A stretch of 64,000 bases of DNA from CADEEN01 sp963751775 (GTDB lineage: Bacteria; Pseudomonadota; Gammaproteobacteria; Burkholderiales; Burkholderiaceae_C): contig CAVVVW010000019.1 in the NCBI GenBank assembly GCA_963751775.1, positions 1-64,000 on the forward strand. The letters are read 5' to 3'. Both the position numbers and the translations under genes were made by a program. Each line of letters starts with the position of its first letter. Position 1 is the stretch's first letter. Under the pieces are notes generated by a model. The model ran no database searches. It was given only the letters and a program-made list of their open reading frames with translations, and was not told the DNA's origin. Shown one piece after another: positions 27,901 to 35,941 of the stretch.

Positions 27901-28609
27901 GGCTGACGACCGACTCGCGTGTCTGGGTGAACGGTTTGGACTTGGCTTTGGCCGCGATCGGCGCGCCATTGACTGTCACAGAGAAACGAGGCTCGACGAA
28001 GACGTCGCGATGCGATTCGAGGTTCGAGACGAACGGCAGGCCGAGTTCGATATCGGCCAGCCCGTGCTCGCGGATGACGAAACGGTCATCGATGTCCACC
28101 CGGCCACCCAGCACCTCGATGTTGTAGAGCGCGAAGCGCGCTGTCTTGGACGGCACCTCGGGTGTCGGCGCGACGGCGAACTTCTCCTGGATGTCGGAAA
28201 AGTTGAATCGATCGGCGGTCATGCGCACGATGCGCGCGTGTGGTTTGGACAGCCGCACCGCGTCGATGACCGGCGCGAAGCGAAACAGCGAGGTGTAGGA
28301 GGCGCGGACGTAAAGCTCGTCGAAGGTCACGAACGGTTGCGTGCCGTCGACCTCGCGCAGGGCGAAGCCGGTGACCGTGATCGACGGCGCGAACGGGTTG
28401 ATCGCCACCTTGTCAATCGTGGTTGCGCGACCGAGTTCGCGCGTCAGGATCTTCTCGGCCTGCCAGCGCACGATCGGCGGCGCCACCAGGAAGCCCGCGA
28501 TGGCGACGAATGCGACAACGCCGGCAAGCCACAGTGCGATGCGTCGAAGCCGGGCCGAATCGACGAGGCGGCTTGCACGAGTGGGTGGCGACGGAAATTG
28601 CTGCACCAT
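24962..28609 (-). CDS. large DUF748/AsmA-like envelope protein
   Basis: A 1215-residue membrane-anchored protein. A single N-terminal transmembrane helix (about residues 26-48, IALWLAGVVAFVAIAGFLVA) is followed by a very long beta-rich periplasmic region of the DUF748 type, related to the AsmA-like group thought to help lipid transport between membranes. A Pro/Ala/Thr-rich linker lies around residues 780-815. The C-terminal 180 residues resemble an OmpA-like peptidoglycan-binding unit (LANRRAQVAKGYLVENGAVP). The ATG at 28609 is chosen; a TTG five codons earlier is possible. It is transcribed toward the sugar operon but separated by 134 nt. Confidence 0.8.
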   Translation of the reverse strand: MVQQFPSPPTRASRLVDSARLRRIALWLAGVVAFVAIAGFLVAPPIVRWQAEKILTRELGRATTIDKVAINPFAPSITVTGFALREVDGTQPFVTFDELYVRASYTSLFRFAPVIDAVRLSKPHARIVRMTADRFNFSDIQEKFAVAPTPEVPSKTARFALYNIEVLGGRVDIDDRFVIREHGLADIELGLPFVSNLESHRDVFVEPRFSVTVNGAPIAAKAKSKPFTQTRESVVSLDLRDFDVAPLVVYSPARLPVNLVSAKLDLNLDVTFAQPADKAPTIVIAGRTNLKSVAADFPTGGPLLRLASIAAELAAIEPLAGRYEVSKLAVASPEIWVRRDKGGEFAVARLFQADAPTSVPKTEPEPARPLTYRLDEFSVHGGLVHWLDERGTRPIQLELSELHCSVRKVSSAPGSRLIFEVTGLTDLKETIALDGEAALQPIEASGKVRIEKLSLPRLWPLAEPFLAAELTSGRLDAGTRFNYQGKDAAPYLVLEGIEATVADIAMRQPRAKSDFLRLANFNLHDGAFDLVARRVALGEITSKGLRLNAVRERDGSIDLARLLPPATSPPAGVPTDAARDKPFLIEWRKAAIDNYAIRLEDRTRDDAFTWSVEPLAVTVLNFSTAPGGKASASLKATINRKGTLTVAGPFGINPPTARLRVDMRALDIAPMQRFVDDKVNVTVTSGLLSTHGNLHVNAAPGTPMRAGYAGELNLADFATVDKSSQQDLLKWKSLFVGGIDVDLEPLKVDIGEVALADFYSRLIVNGDGTLNLQNVVVGQSQPGVSTTAPTTTAAETPPKPATEAASAARATEPAPAPGLPPNIRVGKITLQGGNVNFSDFFIKPNFSANLTGIGGSVTEMTPEKTADLDLRGKVDNSAPVEIVGRLNPLAKDLLLDIKASARDIELPPLTPYSVKYAGYGIEKGKLSVSVKYLIENRKLAAENNVHLDQLTFGARVESPTATKLPVLLAVSLLKDRNGVIDIDLPISGSLDDPQFSVGGLIVRVIVNLLTKIITAPFSALASAFGGNQELSYVEYAAGSAALDGDSSKRLDTLAKALNDRPSLKMEVTGRVDVGSDREGLKQAYLDSRLRAEKMKRLTREGKAPASVDEVSVGKDEYAVLLKAAYGEEKFPKPRNVIGLAKDLPVPEMENLMLTNAPVTDEDLRQLANRRAQVAKGYLVENGAVPAERVFLTAPKLGDGEAKDKGKPMRAEFTLK

Positions 28610-28856
28610 GCGGAACTTGCCCAAAGGTCAACAAGCCTAACAGGGCAATACCCGCATCCATTGACAACCAGGGCGCCCTGCGAATCAGCGGGCAGCACCG
28701 TCCAATGCGAGACCTGCAACTCTTGTGGCCAGCCGTTCACGTCCCTGTGTGCTAACTTGCTCACCCTGCAATTGAGCCGACGTGCAACCGGATCAAACGT
28801 CCGCGCCCCACCTTGCAGCAAGTTCGTCGGCAGCACTTCGGTTCCACGTTGAAACG

Positions 28857-29837
28857 ATGACCACAGCTTTGTCTCGCCGTGCTGCGTTGGCTTGGTTCGC
28901 AAGCGGGGCGTGCCCGCTGGCCACGGCGCAGGCCAACACGAGTTGGCCGACGGGCATGGTCACGGTCATCGTGCCGGCACCGCCTGGCGGCGCGCTCGAT
29001 GTCTTTGTCCGCGCGCTGGTGCTGCCCCTAGGCCAGGCCGTGGGCCAACGCTTCCTGGTCGACAACCGGGCCGGCGCAGGCGGACTGATCGCCGCGCGCA
29101 GCGTGGCGCAGGGCCGCCCAGACGGTCATACGCTCATATGCATCCACTCGGGGTTCGTCACGCTGCAGGCGATGGACGCGCTGGCCAGTCCACTGACAAT
29201 GCTCAGGCCGATCGCAAAGCTGTCGCGATCGGCCTTGGCGGTGACCGTCCGCAGCGACGCCCCATACCGCAATTTGGGCGAGCTGATCGGCGCGGTACAG
29301 GCCCGCCCCGGCGGCTTGACCTACGCGTCAGGGGGCATCGGGTCTCCGGCCCACATGGCCGTACTGCGCCTGGGCGACATCGTAGGGCGACTCGACGCCG
29401 TTCACGTGCCCTACAAGGGCGCACCAGAAGGCGATGTCGCGTTGGCGGCGGGCGAAGTGGACTTCCACGTCGGCCCGGTCGGCACGGCGATGTCCTTGCT
29501 AAGCAGCGGTCGCGTGCGTGCGCTGGCCGTTACCAGCCGGCAACGCCTCGCCGCGCTGCCCGCAGTCGCTACCGCAAGTGAATCGGGTGTGCCGGATTTC
29601 GTCGTCGAGCCCTGGGTCGGGTTGGCCGCAGCGTGGCCGAATTCCGAGCCGGCTGTCGCCCGGCTGAGCGAGGCCCTGCCCCGTGCCATGGAGATACCGG
29701 CCGTTGTCCAGCAGATGCAGTCGCTGGCGGGCGTGCCAGACTTTTCCAATGCCGCGGCATTCAGCGCGCAAATAGCCCGGGAGCTGGAAACCGAGCGTGT
29801 GCTGGTCAGCCGCTTGACGCCAGGCTTGCCGCGCTGA
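28857..29837 (+). CDS. Bug-type tripartite tricarboxylate transporter receptor
   Basis: A 326-residue periplasmic receptor of the Bug/TctC family. The N-terminus has a signal-peptide-like segment (residues 1-26, with RRAALAWFASGACPLATAQA). Typical blocks follow: VTVIVPAPPGGALDVFVRAL, FLVDNRAGAGGLIAARSVAQ, HVPYKGAPEGDVALAAGEVD and VRALAVTSRQRLAALP. No TctA/TctB membrane partners are nearby, as is common for this expanded family in Burkholderiales. Its last 32 nt overlap the convergent LysR gene. The 247 nt before it (28610-28856) contain nothing else that I recognise. Confidence 0.88.
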   Translation: MTTALSRRAALAWFASGACPLATAQANTSWPTGMVTVIVPAPPGGALDVFVRALVLPLGQAVGQRFLVDNRAGAGGLIAARSVAQGRPDGHTLICIHSGFVTLQAMDALASPLTMLRPIAKLSRSALAVTVRSDAPYRNLGELIGAVQARPGGLTYASGGIGSPAHMAVLRLGDIVGRLDAVHVPYKGAPEGDVALAAGEVDFHVGPVGTAMSLLSSGRVRALAVTSRQRLAALPAVATASESGVPDFVVEPWVGLAAAWPNSEPAVARLSEALPRAMEIPAVVQQMQSLAGVPDFSNAAAFSAQIARELETERVLVSRLTPGLPR

Positions 29838-30789
29838 GCCCGGCGGCCGCCATGCCAGCCACCGCCTCGTCGGCAGGCAAGGCAGCCTCCACCGCCCGCA
29901 CGATCTGCAGGAAGCGGTGCGCCGCCGGCGACAGCGTGCGGTCGCGCAGCCGAATGATCGCGGGGTGGAAGCGCAGGGTGGGCGCATCGAAGTCGAGCGT
30001 GGCCAGCTGGCCGACCGCGAGATCGGCGGCCAGCATCGTCGGCGTAGCGGGGAACAAGGCATCGCTGCTGCGCGCGATGCGCCGGGCGGCATCGAATGAG
30101 TTGACCTCGATCGCAGGGGAAAACCCGCGCCGTGCAGCGTCCAACACACCCGCGGCGTCGCCGGTGGCCGCCTCGGCCGCTGCCGCGCCCTTGAGCAGCG
30201 CGGCGACGAGCGGGAAGGAAAGCACCTGCGCCAACGAGGGGCGCAGCCGCAACAGCGGATGCGCGGGCCGGCATGCCAGCAGCAAGCGTCGGGGCCTGAG
30301 CATTTCCAGCGTCAGTTGATCGTGCGGTGAAAGGCACTCGCGGCCACCGAACCCCAACTCATGATCACCGGCGAGCACGGCGCTCTGCACCTCGTCGGGG
30401 TCGACGACGCGCACCCTTACGCGCAGCCCTGGCCGCTCGTTCACCAGTTGGGCCACCGCCTGTGCAACCGGGTCCTCCGTCGCGTAGGGTCCGGCGACAA
30501 GTTGCAGCTGCCCCGTGTCCAGTCCGGCCACCGCCAGGAGTTCCGTACGCAACGCCGAGGCTTCGCCGAGCACACGCGCTCCACGTTCCGCGAGCACACG
30601 GCCAAAAACCGTCAGCGCGGCGCCATTGCGTCCGCGGTCGAACAGGCGCAGTCCGAGGTCGTCTTCCAGCGCAGCGATGTTGCGCGACAGGGTGGGCTGG
30701 CTGATGCCGAGCCGCTCCGCCGCCTTGGCGAAATTGCCCACCTCGCCCAGAACCGTCGCCTGCTCGATGAGCTTCAGGGTCAGATGCAT
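29806..30789 (-). CDS. LysR-family transcriptional regulator
   Basis: A 327-residue LysR-type regulator. The helix-turn-helix is at residues about 18-65 (FAKAAERLGISQPTLSRNIA then LEDDLGLRLFDRG), followed by a substrate-binding domain. It is convergent with the Bug receptor gene and divergent from the DUF2092 operon. It could therefore control either, and a LysR-type box lies between it and DUF2092. Confidence 0.9.
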   Translation of the reverse strand: MHLTLKLIEQATVLGEVGNFAKAAERLGISQPTLSRNIAALEDDLGLRLFDRGRNGAALTVFGRVLAERGARVLGEASALRTELLAVAGLDTGQLQLVAGPYATEDPVAQAVAQLVNERPGLRVRVRVVDPDEVQSAVLAGDHELGFGGRECLSPHDQLTLEMLRPRRLLLACRPAHPLLRLRPSLAQVLSFPLVAALLKGAAAAEAATGDAAGVLDAARRGFSPAIEVNSFDAARRIARSSDALFPATPTMLAADLAVGQLATLDFDAPTLRFHPAIIRLRDRTLSPAAHRFLQIVRAVEAALPADEAVAGMAAAGLSAASLASSG

Positions 30790-30815
30790 TTGAGAAGCGT
30801 ATCAAAAGCCGACGT

Positions 30816-30828
30816 TCCATGTATTGGA
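30816..30828. promoter_or_regulatory. LysR-type T-N11-A box
   Basis: TCCATGTATTGGA is a T-N11-A element with TCCA/TGGA arms. It lies 27 nt upstream of the LysR start and about 72 nt before the DUF2092 start, where an autoregulatory activator site would be expected. Binding by the neighbouring regulator is inferred. Confidence 0.45.
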
Positions 30829-30899
30829 CATCACTTTCCGCGGTCGACAAAATCGCCGATCCCCGCGGGTTGACCCCCGCCCCAACATCGGAGGATCCA

Positions 30900-31700
30900 G
30901 TGTCGATCCAAGCCCCCGTCTTGTCTGTTCCGAGATCCCGTTTGTCCTGTGCGTTCAGCTGCCTGGCTGCCGTCACGGCCCTGCTCACGGTGTCCCCGCT
31001 ATACGCCCAGGGTCCTGCGCCCGAGGCGCCCGAGCGCGATGCCGGTGTCATGAAGCGACTGGCCGAGGTGGGCACCTATCTGCGCGCGCAGAAGCACTTC
31101 GCGGTCAAGGCCGACTCGGTGACCGACGAGGTGCTGCTGAGCGGGCAGAAGCTTCAGTTCACGAGCACGGTCGAATACCAAGTCAGCGGCGCGGACAAAT
31201 TGCGTGCGTCGGTGCGCTCCGACCGCAAGCAGCGGGACTACTACTTCGACGGCAAGACGCTGACGCAGGTCGCGCCGCGCGCCGGCTACTACGCCAGCGT
31301 GCCGCTGCCCGGCACGATCGGCGAGGCAATGACCGCCGTCGCCGAGCGCTACGAGGTCGAGATCCCGCTGGCGGACCTGTTCCTGTGGGGTACGCCCAAG
31401 GGTGGCCTCGACGACGTCACTTCGGCGTTGCTCGTGGGTGCGGCCCGCATCGGCGGCATCGACGCCGATCACTTTGCGCTGCGCCAACCGGGGGTGGACT
31501 GGCAGGTGTGGGTCGAACGCGGCACCCGCCCGCTGCCGCTCAAGGTGGTGATCACCACCACCGATGTGCCGGCCCAACCGCAATACGCCGCGACGCTGAA
31601 ATGGGACCTGAACGCCAGCCCCGCGGCATCGGCCTTCACCTATGTGCCGGCCAAGGGTGTCCATCGAATCGAGCTGAAGTCCGTCGTGGCGGCCAAGTGA
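30900..31700 (+). CDS. DUF2092 exported protein
   Basis: A 266-residue secreted protein. The GTG at 30900 follows GGAGG by about 6 nt and opens onto a signal peptide (LSCAFSCLAAVTALLTVSPL, cleavage after YAQG near residue 36). The mature part is DUF2092, a LolA-like beta-rich domain with YFDGKTLTQVAPRAGYYASV and DLFLWGTPKGG. Such proteins may carry lipid-like ligands, but no function is established. It is the first gene of the plus-strand run of exported proteins and is followed 11 nt later by the Asn-repeat protein. Confidence 0.85.
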   Translation: MSIQAPVLSVPRSRLSCAFSCLAAVTALLTVSPLYAQGPAPEAPERDAGVMKRLAEVGTYLRAQKHFAVKADSVTDEVLLSGQKLQFTSTVEYQVSGADKLRASVRSDRKQRDYYFDGKTLTQVAPRAGYYASVPLPGTIGEAMTAVAERYEVEIPLADLFLWGTPKGGLDDVTSALLVGAARIGGIDADHFALRQPGVDWQVWVERGTRPLPLKVVITTTDVPAQPQYAATLKWDLNASPAASAFTYVPAKGVHRIELKSVVAAK

Positions 31701-31711
31701 GGAGCAGCAGA

Positions 31712-32191
31712 ATGACGACTTCAATCGCACAACGCACGCCCATCCAACGCGCTGCTGGCGCACCCGTCCGCTCGCTGACGCTCGCGCTCGCGGCCACGCT
31801 GCTGCTGGGCTTTTCGCTCGACGCGGCGGCCGACAAGAACCGTACCGTCCAGAACAACACGCGCACGTCGGTGAACAAGAACACCAACGTCAACAGCAAC
31901 AAAAATACGAACGTCAACGTCAACAGCAACAAGAACACCAACGTCAACGTCAACTCGAACCGCCATGTCGATGTGGACGTGGACGTCGACCGCGGTTTCC
32001 ATCCGGTGGCCACGGTCGCTACGGTCGCGGTCACCGCAGCGGTGATCGGTTCGATGACGCCGTCTCTGCCGCCCGCCTGCGTACCGGTGCAGATCGGCGC
32101 CGTCCTGTACCAGCAATGCGGCGGAGCCTACTACCAGCCGCAGTACGTCGGCACCTCGGTTCAGTACATCGTCGTTGCGCCGCCGCGATGA
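31712..32191 (+). CDS. exported Asn-rich repeat protein
   Basis: A 159-residue secreted protein with a signal peptide ending near DAAADKN (residue about 41). Residues 46-85 are an N-K-N-T-N-V-N repeat followed by V-D-V-D-V-D. A hydrophobic stretch (about residues 95-112) and a Cys-containing tail (ACVPVQIGAVLYQQCGGAYY) with Tyr/Gln follow. I cannot name a function. Its start follows GGAG (GTGAGGAGCAGCAGA), and its stop overlaps the next start (ATGA). The position behind DUF2092 suggests a joint envelope role. Confidence 0.8.
   Translation: MTTSIAQRTPIQRAAGAPVRSLTLALAATLLLGFSLDAAADKNRTVQNNTRTSVNKNTNVNSNKNTNVNVNSNKNTNVNVNSNRHVDVDVDVDRGFHPVATVATVAVTAAVIGSMTPSLPPACVPVQIGAVLYQQCGGAYYQPQYVGTSVQYIVVAPPR
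31871..31957 (+). repeat. 30-bp tandem repeat encoding N-S-N-K-N-T-N-V-N-V
   Basis: Two 30-bp units (31892-31921 and 31922-31951) that differ at only four positions are preceded by a 21-nt partial unit from 31871 and followed by a truncated AAC-TCG-AAC. They lie in frame within the Asn-rich protein and add ten residues per unit. Length variation between strains would be expected. Confidence 0.8.
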
Positions 32192-32964
32192 AGTGGCTGC
32201 TGGCGTGCGGCTGCTTGCTCGGCACCTCGGCCGTGCTGGCGCAGGCGCAGCCGCCAAGCAGCGATGACCTGTCCGCGCAGGCCACCGACCCGACTGCGTC
32301 ACTGATGTCGTTCCAGCTGCTCGACTGGTACAGCCCCAGCCACCACGGCATCGACGGCTCGTCGAACCAGGTCGTCCTTCGTGCCGCAATTCCGTTCGAG
32401 ATGCTCGGCGTGCCGAACATCTTCCGCCTCACGCAGCCCTACGTCACCTCGTCAGTCTCGGGCCAGAGCGGCCTCGGTGACATGCAGTTGTTCAACCTCA
32501 CCGTCTTCGGTGCCGCATGGGGTCGCTGGGGCGCCGGCGTTTCGGGTTCGGCACCGACGGGGCGCGCCGGCCTGAGCGCAGAGAAATGGACGCTCGGCCC
32601 GGCGGCGGGCTTCGTCAATTCCTCCAACAAGGGCTACAACTTCGGCCTGTTCGCGCAGACGTTCTTCTCGTTCAGCGGCGATGACCAGGCGCCGGACGTC
32701 GGCATCGTCAACCTGCAGCCGATCTTGAGCTACCAGCTCGGCGGCGGCCGTTCGATTTCGCTCGGCAACAGCGCCCTCGTCTACGACACCAGGCAATCGC
32801 GCTGGGCTTCACTCGCGCTCGGCGTGAACTACGGACAGGTCATCAGCCTGTGGGGTCAGAAGTGGCGGCCGAATGCCGAGGTCGACTACGACTTCCAGGA
32901 CCGCACCGGCAACCCGAAGGTAACCTTGCGCGCGGGGTTTTCACTCTTGCTGCCGTCGTTTTGA
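32188..32964 (+). CDS. putative outer-membrane beta-barrel protein
   Basis: A 258-residue exported protein with a short signal peptide (WLLACGCLLGTSAVLAQAQ). The mature part alternates aromatic and hydrophobic strands with short Gly/Asn turns and ends LRAGFSLLLPSF with a terminal Phe, as in outer-membrane barrels. The ATG overlaps the previous stop. It resembles the following protein at 33050 in general plan. It may be a small-molecule channel, but no transport substrate can be suggested. Confidence 0.7.
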   Translation: MKWLLACGCLLGTSAVLAQAQPPSSDDLSAQATDPTASLMSFQLLDWYSPSHHGIDGSSNQVVLRAAIPFEMLGVPNIFRLTQPYVTSSVSGQSGLGDMQLFNLTVFGAAWGRWGAGVSGSAPTGRAGLSAEKWTLGPAAGFVNSSNKGYNFGLFAQTFFSFSGDDQAPDVGIVNLQPILSYQLGGGRSISLGNSALVYDTRQSRWASLALGVNYGQVISLWGQKWRPNAEVDYDFQDRTGNPKVTLRAGFSLLLPSF

Positions 32965-33049
32965 CGCAGCTGCGCGGGCAAGCCCGATCTCGACGCAGGC
33001 GTCGCCACGCACCCGATAACGTTAGCAAACCGCGATGGAGACCACATTG

Positions 33050-34018
33050 ATGCAGCCAGATCTTCGCAATATCGCCGTCGCCCGCGCGTCGCACACCGCG
33101 CTGGCACTGTGCCTGGCTCTTGCAGCGGGGTCCCCGGCGTTGGCCGGTGAAGGCGGTACCTCGCACATCCTTCCGGGTGCCAATGCCACGCTGATGGATC
33201 TACCCCCGACGACGCCGGGGCTGTTCTTCAAGCCGATGTTCCTGAACTACCGCGGCGACGCCTCGGCGCGTGTGCCGACGGCCGCCGGCATCGTCGCGAA
33301 CATGAACGTCGAGGCGAACACCCTCGTGATCGGCGGCGGCTACGGCCTGGAGCAACCGGTGCTCGGCGGCGCGCACTACTCGGTCGCCGCGTTCCTGCCG
33401 TACACCTCGCTGGACATCTCGGCGAACGCCGAGGTACTGGGCGGGATTCGCGTCAACAGCAAGGTGTCCGGCGTCGGCGACATGACGGTGGTGCCGGTCA
33501 TGCTGGCCTGGAAGTCCGCGGACTGGCAGTACGACTTCCTGATGCCGGTGTACGCGCCGACGGGCAGCTACACCGTGGGGCGACTGGGCAACCCGGGCCT
33601 GAACTACTGGACTGTCGACCCGATCGTCGGTGCGGCATACAGCAACGCCAAGACGGGCCTCAACGCCGCTGTGCACCTTGGCTATGCGATGAACAGTGCG
33701 AATTCCGACACCGACTATCGCAGCGGCAACGTGCTGCACATCGACGCGTCGGTGCAACAGATCTTTCCGCTCGGCTCGGGTTTCGCGAACATCGGCGCCG
33801 AAGCGTGGGTCTTCCAACAGAGCAGTTGCGATAGCGGCACCGGCGCGACGCTCGGCTGCTTCAAGGGCCGCACTTCCGGCATTGGCCCGGTGCTGGGGTA
33901 CATCCTGCCGGTCGGCCAGCAGAAGCTGATCCTCGAATTCAAGTGGCTTGCCGAGCTGGACACCAAGAACCGCCTGAACGGCGACTACGTTTGGCTGAAG
34001 ATGGTCTACAAGTTCTGA
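33050..34018 (+). CDS. SphA/MetA-type transporter-like outer-membrane protein
   Basis: A 322-residue secreted protein of the phenol-degradation MetA-pathway/SphA-like barrel family. The signal peptide is TALALCLALAAGSPALAGEG. Family-like blocks are LPGANATLMDLPPTTPGLFF, FLPVY-like DFLMPVYAPTGSYTVGRLGN and the terminal VWLKMVYKF. The ATG at 33050 is preferred because GGAG lies 9 nt upstream, whereas the earlier ATG at 33035 has none. It is likely an outer-membrane channel for hydrophobic compounds, inferred from family resemblance. Confidence 0.75.
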   Translation: MQPDLRNIAVARASHTALALCLALAAGSPALAGEGGTSHILPGANATLMDLPPTTPGLFFKPMFLNYRGDASARVPTAAGIVANMNVEANTLVIGGGYGLEQPVLGGAHYSVAAFLPYTSLDISANAEVLGGIRVNSKVSGVGDMTVVPVMLAWKSADWQYDFLMPVYAPTGSYTVGRLGNPGLNYWTVDPIVGAAYSNAKTGLNAAVHLGYAMNSANSDTDYRSGNVLHIDASVQQIFPLGSGFANIGAEAWVFQQSSCDSGTGATLGCFKGRTSGIGPVLGYILPVGQQKLILEFKWLAELDTKNRLNGDYVWLKMVYKF

Positions 34019-34064
34019 TCCACGGGCCGACTCGTCGTCGACGGCGCGCATTTAACGCCCATTC

Positions 34065-34934
34065 ATGATCAAGCGTCTCATCCGCGAACCGCTGATTCAC
34101 TTTCTGCTCCTGGGCGCACTGCTGTTCCTGGGGTCGGGATGGTGGGGTGGTGGCGGAGCGGGCTCGAATCGCATCGTCATCACGCCCGGGGTGGTCGATT
34201 ACCTCGCCGCGGGCTTCTATCGCACCTGGCTACGTGCGCCGAATGAGCTCGAGCTCAAGGCCGTGATCGACGAGCACGTGAAGGAAGAAATCGCGACGCG
34301 CGAGGCGATCGCGATGGGGCTCGATCGCGACGACATCGTGGTCAAGCGTCGCTTGCGCCAGAAGCTCGAGTTCCTGCTCGTCGACGATGCCGCTGCCGCG
34401 CCGCCCACCGATGCCGAGCTGCAGGCCTGGCTGCAACGGCATCCCGAGGCATTCCCCCTCGAGCCGCAGATTTCGTTCCGGCAGGTACTGCTGCGGCCTG
34501 AGCGTCGCGGCGCATCCGTGGCGGCGGATGCCACCAGGATGCTCGCCAAGCTGCGCATTGACGGACCCGACGCGGCCAAGAATCAAGGCGACGCATCGAT
34601 GTTGCCTGGCGAATCGCCGCTGCAGCCGCTGCGCGAGGTGGCGCGCGCGTTCGGGAACGACTTTGCCGATGCGCTGATGAAGCTTCCACCAGGGCAGTGG
34701 AGTGGCCCGGTCGAATCGGGCTTCGGCCTGCACCTGGTGTTCGTGCGTCAGAGCACGAAAGGCGCGGCGGCCGAGCTCGTCGCCGTGCGGTCGCTCGTCG
34801 AGCGCGAGTTCCTGGCCGAGCGGCGCAAGGCCGAACTTCAGGCGCTGTACAAGCGCCTGCTGGCCAAGTATGCGGTCAGCGTCGACATGCCCAATTCGCG
34901 GCCTGCCACGGCCGGCACGCGCGGAGCGCCGTGA
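34065..34934 (+). CDS. parvulin-like peptidyl-prolyl isomerase, membrane-anchored
   Basis: A 289-residue protein with an N-terminal transmembrane helix (residues about 10-26) and a PpiC/SurA-like region around residues 120-235 (QISFRQVLLRPERRG, LPPGQWSGPVESGFGLHLVF). It is probably a periplasmic folding helper anchored in the inner membrane. Its stop overlaps the next start by 1 nt (TGATG), tying it to the HupE-like genes. It may serve the exported proteins of this cluster. Confidence 0.82.
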   Translation: MIKRLIREPLIHFLLLGALLFLGSGWWGGGGAGSNRIVITPGVVDYLAAGFYRTWLRAPNELELKAVIDEHVKEEIATREAIAMGLDRDDIVVKRRLRQKLEFLLVDDAAAAPPTDAELQAWLQRHPEAFPLEPQISFRQVLLRPERRGASVAADATRMLAKLRIDGPDAAKNQGDASMLPGESPLQPLREVARAFGNDFADALMKLPPGQWSGPVESGFGLHLVFVRQSTKGAAAELVAVRSLVEREFLAERRKAELQALYKRLLAKYAVSVDMPNSRPATAGTRGAP

Positions 34935-35941
34935 TGCAGCGCTTCGTGCGGGCGCTCGCCACCGCCTTCTTCACGCTGTGCTGCGCCACCGTGGCCATCG
35001 CGCACGAGGTGCGCCCGGGCTTCCTCGAACTCACGCAGACCACAGCGGAGAGCTACAACTTCCTGTGGAAGAAGCCCAGCGGCGGCGAGGTCGAGTTGCA
35101 GATTGCGCCCGTCCTGCCGCCGCAATGCCGCCTCGTCGCTCCCGGTGCGCAGCAACTCTCGCCCGGCGCCGTGATCGTGCGCGGCCAGCTGTCCTGCCCT
35201 GGCGGCATCGCTGGCAAGGCGGTCGTCATCGCAGGGCTGGAATCGACGATCACCGACGTGCTGGTGCGAGTCAACCATGCCGACGGCCGGCTCGAGAGCC
35301 ACCTGCTGCGCCCGACCTCGGCGTCGGTCACGTTTGGTCGCGACGCCGGCCTGGCCGAGCGCGTACTCGGCTACTTGCAGCTCGGCTTCCAGCACATCCT
35401 GCTCGGTGCCGACCACCTGCTGTTCGTGTTCGGGCTGATGCTCATCGTGGCCGACCGCTGGATGCTGGTGAAGACGCTCACTGCCTTCACCGTCGCGCAC
35501 AGCATCACGCTCGCACTGGCCACGCTGGGCTATGCGTCGGCGCCACTGCTGCCGCTGAACGCCGCGATCGCATTGAGCATCCTCTTCCTCGGCCCGGAGA
35601 TCGTGCGAGCCTGGCGCGGCGGCACCAGCTTCACCATCCGCCACCCCTGGGTCGTCGCCTTCGCCTTCGGTCTGCTGCATGGCTTCGGTTTCGCGAGTGG
35701 TTTGTCGGCGATGGGCCTGCCGAAGGACGAGATCCCGCTGGCACTGCTGTTGTTCAACATCGGCGTCGAATTCGGCCAGCTGGCCTTCGTGCTGCTGGTG
35801 GTTCTGCTGGAGCGTGCATTCCGCGTGCTCGAGTTGCGCTGGCCACTGCCTGTGCAGCGCCTGCCCGGTTACGTGGTCGGCAGCCTGGGCGCGTTCTGGA
35901 CCATCCAGCGCACGCTGGTGCTGGTGGGGGCCATGCGATGA
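34934..35941 (+). CDS. HupE/UreJ-2 family membrane protein
   Basis: A 335-residue protein with a signal peptide (TAFFTLCCATVAIA-HEVRPG), a soluble region of about 130 residues and then a C-terminal membrane domain of about six helices. The membrane part has GFQHILLGADHLLFVFGLML and LLHGFGFASGLSAMGLP, with His residues typical of HupE/UreJ-2 proteins. Classical HupE/UreJ proteins are nickel or cobalt transporters. No hydrogenase or urease genes are in the window. It overlaps both neighbours. Confidence 0.82.
   Translation: MQRFVRALATAFFTLCCATVAIAHEVRPGFLELTQTTAESYNFLWKKPSGGEVELQIAPVLPPQCRLVAPGAQQLSPGAVIVRGQLSCPGGIAGKAVVIAGLESTITDVLVRVNHADGRLESHLLRPTSASVTFGRDAGLAERVLGYLQLGFQHILLGADHLLFVFGLMLIVADRWMLVKTLTAFTVAHSITLALATLGYASAPLLPLNAAIALSILFLGPEIVRAWRGGTSFTIRHPWVVAFAFGLLHGFGFASGLSAMGLPKDEIPLALLLFNIGVEFGQLAFVLLVVLLERAFRVLELRWPLPVQRLPGYVVGSLGAFWTIQRTLVLVGAMR

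Noticed and set aside
27401..28852. Long plus-strand frames opposite DUF748
   Set aside because: They are shadows; the minus strand has a continuous signal anchor and DUF748 pattern.
31871..31957. Short tandem repeats as a possible CRISPR array
   Set aside because: Units are contiguous, in frame and without spacers; they encode the Asn-rich peptide. No cas genes are present.
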